Assembly: GCF_000772045.1 (NCBI RefSeq)
Contig: NZ_CP009754.1
Location: 496,001 to 560,000 of the forward strand
DNA: 64,000 nt
Source: Streptomyces sp. CCM_MD2014
Lineage (GTDB): Bacteria > Actinomycetota > Actinomycetes > Streptomycetales > Streptomycetaceae
Direction of reading: 5' to 3'
Positions within the stretch are counted from its first letter, which is position 1; each line of letters begins with the position of its first letter. The translations under genes were made by a program, and so were the position numbers. The notes under the pieces were generated by a model, which was not told where the DNA came from, ran no database searches, and was given only the letters and a program-made list of their open reading frames with translations. Positions 19,074-25,141 of the stretch are shown here, in pieces.

Positions 19074-19423
19074 CCGGCGGGGACCGTCTTCCCCCGGCCG
19101 CCCGGGCGCTCGTCGACGAGATCGAGGGCCATCTGCTCGTCGCCGCCACCCGCGCCGAGGGGCGCACGGCCGCCGCACGCTTCACGGCGCCCTTCGACTG
19201 GCTGGGCGACGACCGGCGTCAGGAGGTGGCGGAACGTTACGAGGCCGAGTACCTCGCCCTCGCCCGTGACTCCTGGCAGCGCACGGCCGAGCGCGCCGGG
19301 CGACTGCGCGGGGAGTACGAGGAGCGGTACCGGGCGCTGCGGCGCCGACTGCTGGCCGGATTCCTGCTGGGGGCGTGCGCGGTGCTCGGGTGCGCGGGTG
19401 CCCTGGTCCTGGGGCGGGGCTAG
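19070..19423 (+). CDS. Small membrane protein coupled to ctaD
   Basis: 117 residues. The GTG start overlaps the ctaD stop (GTGA), so it is translationally coupled. The first 90 residues are charged and helical ([38 protein letters not shown]) and the chain ends with one membrane helix ([22 protein letters not shown]). Tail-anchored topology is likely, with the helical part in the cytoplasm. No known oxidase subunit matches; coupling suggests a role with the isolated oxidase subunit. Its stop overlaps the stop of the convergent TetR gene in one CTAG tetranucleotide. Confidence 0.65.
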   Translation: MTGGDRLPPAARALVDEIEGHLLVAATRAEGRTAAARFTAPFDWLGDDRRQEVAERYEAEYLALARDSWQRTAERAGRLRGEYEERYRALRRRLLAGFLLGACAVLGCAGALVLGRG

Positions 19424-20109
19424 GGGCTGTCCGACGATTCCCGTCTGCCGCGCGCCGCCGGGCTCCAGCCGGGTGGGCGCAGCAGGGCCAGGAGCTGGCG
19501 GACCAGTTCCTCGACGACCTCGTCGAGGGTGGCGTCCACCCAGCCGGCGCTGTAGTCGTGCAGGAGGCCGTTGACGCCGCCGATGAACGCGGTGGCGGCC
19601 AGCCGGTAGTCACGGGGTGCCGCCTCACCCCGTACGGCGGCCGCGTGGGCCTCGGCGCGGATGAGGTCCACCCAGCGGGCGCGGCGGGCCAGCCGCTGCT
19701 CCTCCAGGCGCGGGCTGACGCCGATGATCTCGACGAAGGTGATGCGGACGCGGCGTGGATCGGCGGTGACGTTGCCCGCGTAGGCGCGGAAGATCGCGGC
19801 GGCGCGGTCGGGCAGCGGCAGGTCGCGGGTGCCGTCGGCCGCGGTGCGGACGGCTTCCTCGGCCCAGTCGTTGACCTGGAGGTGGAGTGCGGCGAGCACG
19901 TCCTCCAGGGTGCGGAACTCCTCGTAGAACTGGCGGGTGGACAGGCCTGCCGCGTCGCTGAGGGCGGCCACCGTGGTGGCGCGGTAGCCGGGGGTGTCGC
20001 CGAACAGCTGGAGGGCCGCGTCGAGGAAGCGCCGGCGGCGCTCGGCCTGGCGCTGTGCGGCCGACTTGCCGCCGTAGCGGCCCGTCGGTGCCCTGAGCCT
20101 GCCCGCCAC
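19420..20109 (-). CDS. TetR-family regulator
   Basis: 229 residues from GTG 20109 (GGGGGAG about 5 bases upstream). The HTH is at about residues 24-70 (RRFLDAALQLFGDTPGYRATTVAALSDAAGLSTRQFYEEFRTLEDVL); STRQFYEEF is the recognition helix. The remainder is an all-helical ligand domain (VRITFVEIIGVSPRLEEQR). It is divergent from the secreted beta-propeller gene, and a perfect palindrome CTTACT-TTGC-AGTAAG lies between the two genes, a likely operator for this protein. Confidence 0.9.
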   Translation of the reverse strand: MAGRLRAPTGRYGGKSAAQRQAERRRRFLDAALQLFGDTPGYRATTVAALSDAAGLSTRQFYEEFRTLEDVLAALHLQVNDWAEEAVRTAADGTRDLPLPDRAAAIFRAYAGNVTADPRRVRITFVEIIGVSPRLEEQRLARRARWVDLIRAEAHAAAVRGEAAPRDYRLAATAFIGGVNGLLHDYSAGWVDATLDEVVEELVRQLLALLRPPGWSPAARGRRESSDSP

Positions 20110-20210
20110 CCGCTCCCCCCTCTCGGCGCTCTCCGCGCTCTCCGCGCCAACTCCTCGTCGTGCAGCCGATTTTGTCGCGTCCGCGGCCTTGTGGAGAAGG
20201 GAGCTCTTTC

Positions 20211-20226
20211 CTTACTTTGCAGTAAG
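20211..20226. promoter_or_regulatory. Putative TetR operator
   Basis: CTTACT-TTGC-AGTAAG, perfect 6-bp arms with a 4-base spacer, in the 222-bp gap between the divergent TetR and beta-propeller genes. Size and symmetry fit a TetR dimer site. Confidence 0.6.
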
Positions 20227-20331
20227 TTCACTCTGAAAGCGGCTGTGTTCAGATTGCGCGCTCGATCGCGCCATCGCCCCATGGCTCCAGCGCTCCATCG
20301 CCCCCACCACCCCCTGCCGGAGGAGAGCAGC

Positions 20332-21591
20332 ATGCCCGCCTTCACGAGACGGCATCTCGGCGCCGTCGCCACCGCCCTCGCCCTCGCCCTCACCGTCGCC
20401 GCCCCCGCCGCCACCGCCTCGGCCACCCCGGACGCCCGTGCCGGCCTGCGCGAGGTGATGTTCGTGGGCAACAACTGGGACGGCACCGCGGACGTCATCC
20501 GGTCCACCGGCGACTTCGCGAGGATCGGCCGGATCGACGTAGTCCCGGACCGGGCCGAACGCATGGCGGAGATCAACGCCGACCCGATCAAGTGGATCTA
20601 CTTCCAGGCCATCCGCAACGGTGTCGGCGAGGGGCACGACCAGCTCGTCGACGACATGTACTCGACGCCGGACGGCACCTCGGTGGTCGTCTCCCGGCCG
20701 AGCTTCGCCGACGTGGTGTCCATCGACCTCGCCACCGGCGACATCGAATGGCGCTTCCCCGTCTCCGGATACCGCTCCGACCACATGGCGGTCTCCCCCG
20801 ACGGCACCCGGGTCGCCGTCTCGGCCTCGACCTCCAACACCGTGCACGTCCTGGACATCGAAACGGGTGACCAGGTCGGCTCGTTCGCCACCGGAGACAA
20901 GCCCCACGAGAACATCTTCACCCGCGACGGCAAGTACATCTGGAACATGTCCATCGGCGAGGTGAACACCGCGCTCGACGCCCCCTGGCTCGACTGGACG
21001 AAGGGCGACCGGCGCATCACGATCGTGGACGCGCGGACGTACGAGCGGGTCAAGGTCGTGGACATGCGCGAACGGCTCGACGCGATCGGTCTCGGCGACC
21101 ACTCGGACGCGGTGCGGCCCGCCGTCTTCTCGCCCGACGAGTCGAAGCTGTACTTCCAGGTCTCGTTCTTCAACGGCTTCTTCGAGTACGACGTGGCCAC
21201 CGACCGGATCACCCGGACGAAGACCCTGCCGAAGAACCCCGCCACGAGCGAGGACCGCACCACGTGGGTCAACGACTCGCGGCATCACGGCCTGTCCATG
21301 AGCCCGGACGGCACCAAGATCTGCGTGGCGGGCACGATGGACGACTACGCGACGGTGGTCGACCGCGGCACCCTCCAGGAGGGCCCGCTGGTGTCCGCCG
21401 CCAAGCCGTACTGGGCCACGGTCAGCGGCGACGGCACGCACTGCGTGGTCTCCGAGAGCGGCGCCGACCGGGTCACGGCCATCGACTTCGCCACCGGCGA
21501 GAAGTCGGTCTCCGCCCCCGTGGGCGACCACCCGCAGCGAGTCCGCATCGGCCATGTGACGGCCGGCTGGACGGGACCGTCGGCCCGCTGA
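20332..21591 (+). CDS. Secreted YVTN/YncE-like beta-propeller protein
   Basis: 419 residues from ATG 20332, with GGAGGAG 6 bases upstream. Signal peptide: MPAFTRRHLGAVATALALALTVAAPAATASA. The mature part has repeated blades of the type VSPDGTRVAVSASTSNTVHVLDIETGDQVG, FSPDESKLYFQVSFFNGFFEYDVATDRITR, MSPDGTKICVAGTMDDYATVVDRGTL and VSGDGTHCVVSESGADRVTAIDFATGE, typical of a YncE-like seven-bladed propeller. No enzyme active site is evident. Such proteins may bind ligands or other exported proteins. It is divergent from, and probably repressed by, the neighbouring TetR. Confidence 0.82.
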   Translation: MPAFTRRHLGAVATALALALTVAAPAATASATPDARAGLREVMFVGNNWDGTADVIRSTGDFARIGRIDVVPDRAERMAEINADPIKWIYFQAIRNGVGEGHDQLVDDMYSTPDGTSVVVSRPSFADVVSIDLATGDIEWRFPVSGYRSDHMAVSPDGTRVAVSASTSNTVHVLDIETGDQVGSFATGDKPHENIFTRDGKYIWNMSIGEVNTALDAPWLDWTKGDRRITIVDARTYERVKVVDMRERLDAIGLGDHSDAVRPAVFSPDESKLYFQVSFFNGFFEYDVATDRITRTKTLPKNPATSEDRTTWVNDSRHHGLSMSPDGTKICVAGTMDDYATVVDRGTLQEGPLVSAAKPYWATVSGDGTHCVVSESGADRVTAIDFATGEKSVSAPVGDHPQRVRIGHVTAGWTGPSAR

Positions 21592-21784
21592 GGCACCGTG
21601 CCGTCCGCGCCCCGCATGTCACCGGCGCCCGAAGGTGTGAGCCGGCCCGGCACGGGTAGTCGCCCGGCGACGGACGAGGCATGCATGCCCTCGGTACCAC
21701 CCCCGGAAGGAGGTCCGTGACAGCGCACTCCAGAAGAAGCGCCCGGGCCGCTCCCTCCGACACGGGGCGGCCCGGTCCGCCCCC

Positions 21785-21810
21785 GGGCGGCGTCCTCACG
21801 GGCGCCGCCC
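21785..21810. terminator. Hairpin between convergent genes
   Basis: GGGCGGCG (21785-21792) and CGCCGCCC (21803-21810), 8-bp stem with 10-base loop, in the gap between the propeller gene and the convergent phosphoesterase gene. Confidence 0.4.
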
Positions 21811-21852
21811 GTCCCTCTTCCCGCCCCTTCTCGCCCTCTTCCCGCCTTCTCC

Positions 21853-22353
21853 TCACCGAGGCGGCAGCCGGTGCAGCTCGACGTCCTCGAGCCGGCCGTC
21901 GGAGACCGTGACGGTCATGTAGGTGCGGTACGGCTGACGGCGCCGGTCCGTGGGCGAACCCGGGTTGAGCAGCCGCAGGCCTGTCGCCGCGGTGGTGTCC
22001 CAGGGGATGTGGCTGTGCCCGAAGACGAGGACGTCCAGGTCGGGGAAGCGGGCGGCGCAGCGTGCCTCCCGCCCCTGTGCGGCGCCGGTCTCGTGGACGA
22101 CGCCGAAGCGCAGGCCGCCGAGATCCGCGTACGCCACCTCGGGCAGCCTGGCGCGCAGTGCGGGCCCGTCGTTGTTGCCGTACACCCCGACGAGCCGACG
22201 GCTGCGGCTCTCCAGCAGGTCGAGGGTGGCGGTGTCGACCCAGTCCCCGGCGTGCAGGACGACGTCCGCACGAGGAAGCTCCGCCAGCAGGGGCGCCGGC
22301 AGTTCCTTGGCACGCTTGGGCAGGTGAGTGTCGGACGTGATCAGCAGAAGCAC
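21853..22353 (-). CDS. YfcE/MJ0936-type metallophosphoesterase
   Basis: 166 residues with all signature motifs: D-x-H near the start (LITSDTHLPK), GD (VVLHAGDWVD), GNND (GVYGNNDGP), VVHE (FGVVHETG) and GHSH (LVFGHSHIPW), which bind two metals. The family consists of small phosphodiesterases, with substrates such as 2',3'-cyclic nucleotides for some members. It starts at GTG 22353, with no Shine-Dalgarno; a minus-strand -10-like TAAACT (22366-22361) ends 7 bases upstream, so the mRNA may be leaderless. It is divergent from the isochorismatase-like gene across a 48-bp near-palindrome. Confidence 0.85.
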   Translation of the reverse strand: MLLLITSDTHLPKRAKELPAPLLAELPRADVVLHAGDWVDTATLDLLESRSRRLVGVYGNNDGPALRARLPEVAYADLGGLRFGVVHETGAAQGREARCAARFPDLDVLVFGHSHIPWDTTAATGLRLLNPGSPTDRRRQPYRTYMTVTVSDGRLEDVELHRLPPR

Positions 22354-22367
22354 GCGTCCCAGTTTAA

Positions 22368-22415
22368 TCGACAGGTAAAACTGTGCAGTCTCGACTGGAC
22401 AGTCTTACCTGTCGA
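22368..22415. promoter_or_regulatory. 48-bp near-perfect palindrome in a divergent promoter
   Basis: The two 24-base halves match at 21 of 24 positions; the outer 11-bp arms (TCGACAGGTAA at 22368-22378 and TTACCTGTCGA at 22405-22415) are perfect. The inner part contains a second, smaller palindrome GACTG-GA-CAGTC (22393-22404). This looks like a site for two regulator dimers. Confidence 0.6.
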
Positions 22416-22424
22416 ATTTACCGT
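22396..22424 (+). promoter_or_regulatory. Putative promoter of the isochorismatase-like gene
   Basis: TGGACA (22396-22401; 5/6 to TTGACA), 17-base spacer, TACCGT (22419-22424). The -35 lies within the right half of the 48-bp palindrome, so a bound regulator would occlude it. Confidence 0.45.
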
Positions 22425-22485
22425 GGCAGGGGGCGCCGGCCGGCCACCCCGAACCGTCCGAGATCCGTCTGAGAGGCACCACCCG

Positions 22486-23070
22486 ATGTCCGTCACCGCC
22501 CTGGACCCCCGCACCGCCCTCGTCGTGATCGATCTCCAGGCCGGTATCGTCGCCGCGCCGACCGAGCCGTACTCCGGCGCCGAGGTCGTCGCCCGGAGCG
22601 CCGAGCTGGCCGAGGCCTTCCGGGCCCGCGGCCTGCCGGTGGTGCTGGTCCGGGTCTCCTTCGCCGCCGACGGGGCGGACGCCGTGCCGGGTCGTACGGA
22701 GGCGGGGGGCGCCGGCGGTCCGCGGCCCGAGGGCTGGGACGTGATCGTCGACGAACTGGCCGGGCATCCCGGCGACATCACCGTCACCAAGCGCAACTGG
22801 GGCGCCTTCCACGGCACCGGCCTCGACGTCCAGCTGCGCCGCCGCGGCGTCACCCAGATCGTGCTGACCGGCATCGCCACCAGCATCGGCGTGGAGTCCA
22901 CCGCCCGCGCCGCCCACGAGCACGGCTACCACGTCACGCTCGCCACCGACGCGATGAGCGACATGAGCGCCGAGGCGCACCGCGGCAGCGTCGAGCGGAT
23001 CTTCCCGCGCCTGGGCGAGACGGGTACGACGCGGGAGATCCTGGAGTTGCTCGCCAAGACGCACGACTGA
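22486..23070 (+). CDS. Isochorismatase-family protein lacking the cysteine nucleophile
   Basis: 194 residues. D16 (VVIDLQAG) and K102 (VTKRNWGAF) of the catalytic triad are present, but the position of the nucleophilic Cys is glycine (G135 in TGIATSIGVESTARAA). Loss of this Cys is known in true isochorismatases such as PhzD/EntB, which cleave a vinyl ether by acid catalysis, so the protein may be such a hydrolase rather than an amidase. There is no siderophore or phenazine gene nearby. It is divergent from the phosphoesterase gene and controlled through the palindrome between them. Confidence 0.8.
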   Translation: MSVTALDPRTALVVIDLQAGIVAAPTEPYSGAEVVARSAELAEAFRARGLPVVLVRVSFAADGADAVPGRTEAGGAGGPRPEGWDVIVDELAGHPGDITVTKRNWGAFHGTGLDVQLRRRGVTQIVLTGIATSIGVESTARAAHEHGYHVTLATDAMSDMSAEAHRGSVERIFPRLGETGTTREILELLAKTHD

Positions 23071-23083
23071 GCCGCACGACTGG

Positions 23084-23135
23084 GACCCACGCTCGGGACC
23101 CACGGCTTCGACCCACGCTCGGGACGCACGGCTGA
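23084..23135. repeat. Two-copy 26-bp tandem repeat
   Basis: Units 23084-23109 and 23110-23135 share an identical first 16 bases (GACCCACGCTCGGGAC) and most of the rest. It lies between convergent genes. Confidence 0.6.
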
Positions 23136-23155
23136 CGAGTGGAACGCGCCGCCCG

Positions 23156-24130
23156 TCAGACCACGTCCGTGCGCCGCTTGAGCGGCTCCCACCAGGCCCT
23201 GTTGTCCCGGTACCAGGCGACGGTCTCGGCCAGCCCCGTCGCGAAGTCGCGCCGGGGGCGGTAGCCGAGTTCCTCGCGGGCCTTGCTCCAGTCGACCGCG
23301 TAGCGCAGGTCGTGGCCCTTGCGGTCCTCGACGTGATCCACCCGGTCCGGGCCCGCGCCGCAGGCGTCCAGGAGCAGGCCGGTGAGCTCGCGGTTGCTCA
23401 ACTCGGTGCCGCCGCCGATGTTGTAGACCTCGCCGGCCCGGCCCCTGGTGCGGACGAGGTCGACGCCCCGGCAGTGGTCGTCGACGTGCAGCCAGTCGCG
23501 GACGTTGCGTCCGTCTCCGTACAGCGGGACCCGGTGGCCGTCCAGGAGGTGGGTGACGAACAGCGGCACGAGCTTCTCGGGGAACTGGTGCGGGCCGTAG
23601 TTGTTGGAGCACCGGGTCACCCGTACGTCGAGGCCGTGGGTGCGGTGGTAGGACAGGGCCAGCAGGTCGCCCGACGCCTTCGACGCGGCGTACGGGGAAC
23701 TCGGCCGCAGCGGATGCTCCTCGGTGGCCGAGCCGGACTCCACCGAGCCGTAGACCTCGTCGGTGGAGACGTGGACGAAGGGCCCCACGCCATGGCGCAG
23801 GGCGGCGTCCAGCAGGTTCTGGGTGCCGACGACGTTGGTGAGGACGAAGTCGGAAGCGGCGTGGATCGAGCGGTCCACATGGGACTCGGCCGCGAAGTGC
23901 ACCACCTGATCCGCCTCGGCCGTCAGCTTGTCGACGAGCGCCGTGTCCCGGATGTCACCGTGCACGAAGTCCAGCCGGGGGTGGCCGATTTCGAGGTTGG
24001 CGGTGTTCCCCGCGTAGGTGAGGGAGTCCAGGACGGTGACCCGCGGTGCCCCCGGTCCGTCGGCGGCGAGGAGGGTCCGGACGTACCGGGAGCCGATGAA
24101 TCCGGCGGCGCCGGTGACCAGGATGTTCAT
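23156..24130 (-). CDS. rfbB: dTDP-glucose 4,6-dehydratase
   Basis: 324 residues of the extended SDR family. NAD loop GAAGFIG (7-13); catalytic T124-D125-E126 (VSTDEVYGS), where Asp/Glu do the dehydration step; Y148-x3-K152 (SSPYAASKASGD); sugar-nucleotide contacts in NNYGPHQFPEKLVP and GRNVRDWLHVDDH. The product is dTDP-4-keto-6-deoxyglucose, the branch point to rhamnose and other deoxysugars. No rfbA, rfbC or rfbD gene is close, so this copy may serve a distant glycan or natural-product pathway, or be a general supply gene. Confidence 0.88.
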   Translation of the reverse strand: MNILVTGAAGFIGSRYVRTLLAADGPGAPRVTVLDSLTYAGNTANLEIGHPRLDFVHGDIRDTALVDKLTAEADQVVHFAAESHVDRSIHAASDFVLTNVVGTQNLLDAALRHGVGPFVHVSTDEVYGSVESGSATEEHPLRPSSPYAASKASGDLLALSYHRTHGLDVRVTRCSNNYGPHQFPEKLVPLFVTHLLDGHRVPLYGDGRNVRDWLHVDDHCRGVDLVRTRGRAGEVYNIGGGTELSNRELTGLLLDACGAGPDRVDHVEDRKGHDLRYAVDWSKAREELGYRPRRDFATGLAETVAWYRDNRAWWEPLKRRTDVV

Positions 24131-24240
24131 GAGCGGTTCCGTGCCTTGCTGCGGTCGGGGACGTGCGGTGCGGGCGCCTGTGACGCTACAACGCTACCGG
24201 TGCGTCCACCGCCCTCCGTGACCCGCCCGGAACGCGCACC

Positions 24241-24262
24241 GCGCCGGCCACAGGGCCGGCGC
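24241..24262. terminator. Hairpin downstream of the small gene at 24294
   Basis: GCGCCGGCC (24241-24249), loop ACAG, GGCCGGCGC (24254-24262): 9-bp perfect stem. Confidence 0.45.
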
Positions 24263-24293
24263 GCTGGGCGGTGTCACCGCCCTCGGGGCTCGT

Positions 24294-24479
24294 TCAGTCC
24301 TCGCCCCGGACGATGTTGGACTCCCGGCCCGGTTGCGGTGCGCGGGTGGTGCTGCCGTCCTCGACGGCCGGCACACAGGTGCGCGGCAGACCCCTGCTCC
24401 GCAGGCGGCGGGCTTTCGACCAGCCGGTCTCCAGCCGGCGGACAACCGGTTTGCCGCTGGTGTCCGTGGTCACGAGCAT
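24294..24479 (-). CDS. Small basic hypothetical protein (61 aa)
   Basis: The product, starting MLVTTDTSGKPVVRRLETGW, is 61 residues, basic, without membrane segment or cysteine pairs (one Cys). GAAGGA on the minus strand (24490-24485) is 5 bases before the ATG at 24479; an ATG directly upstream (24482) is too close. A hairpin follows the gene. Function unknown. The tail looks less constrained, so length is uncertain. Confidence 0.45.
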   Translation of the reverse strand: MLVTTDTSGKPVVRRLETGWSKARRLRSRGLPRTCVPAVEDGSTTRAPQPGRESNIVRGED

Positions 24480-24590
24480 CATCTTCCTTCTGGTTCCGCG
24501 TCTTCCGCGTCTTCCGCGCCTGGTGCGCTCGCCCTGCCGGGTCCCCGTGCGGCGCCCCGTGAAACACCGTGCGCAGCTGCCCGGCGGTGC

Positions 24591-25013
24591 CTACGGGTTG
24601 GGCCGGGCCGCGCTGATGTCGCCCAGCGCCGACTCCGGGTCGCGCTCGACGGCCAGGTCACCGAGGGAGACGATGCCGACCGCGTCGCCGTCGTCGTCGA
24701 CGACCGGGACCCGGCGTACGGCGTGCTCGCGCATCAGCTCGACGGCGTGGCTCAGCTCCTCGTCGGACCGCACGGTCACCAGGTCGTCGCTGCACGCGCC
24801 GGCGACGGTGGTCCGCTCCGGGTCACCGCCCTCGGCGAGCGACCGGACCACCAGATCGCGGTCGGTGACCAGGCCGCGCAGCCGGTCGCCCTCCGTGACC
24901 AGGACGGCTCCGAGGTCCCGGTCGCGCATGAGGCGGGCCACGGCCGTGACGGAGGTCAGCGGCTCGACGGCGACCGGGTCGCCGGTCATGACGTCGCGGA
25001 CGAACTGGGTCAT
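24591..25013 (-). CDS. CBS-pair domain protein
   Basis: 140 residues consisting of two CBS motifs in tandem: VRDVMTGDPVAVEPLTSVTAVARLMRDRDLGAVLVTEGDRLRGLVTDRDLVVR (about 5-58) and the second with VRSDEELSHAVELMREHAVRRVPVVDDDGDAVGIVSLGDLA (about 78-125). CBS pairs bind adenine nucleotides and sense energy state. The lone-CBS form is common in Streptomyces and lacks a known effector. ATG 25013 follows GAGGAG. It lies downstream of the SpoIIE regulator gene on the same strand, about 128 bp away. Confidence 0.85.
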   Translation of the reverse strand: MTQFVRDVMTGDPVAVEPLTSVTAVARLMRDRDLGAVLVTEGDRLRGLVTDRDLVVRSLAEGGDPERTTVAGACSDDLVTVRSDEELSHAVELMREHAVRRVPVVDDDGDAVGIVSLGDLAVERDPESALGDISAARPNP

Positions 25014-25141
25014 GGGGTACTCACTCCTCGGTTGCCGGGTTCCGCACGCTCTCGTGGTCGACCGGGCGGGTACCCGGCGCGGCGCCGCCCGCACTTCGGC
25101 GGGGGGGGCGGCCCCGCCGGGCTCGGCCCCGGGCGGGGCGC

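Noticed and set aside
21717..21911. Possible small gene with a strong GGAAGGAGG site before a GTG
   Set aside because: The product is Pro/Arg/Ser-rich with rare AGA codons, no fold pattern, and runs into the convergent phosphoesterase gene.
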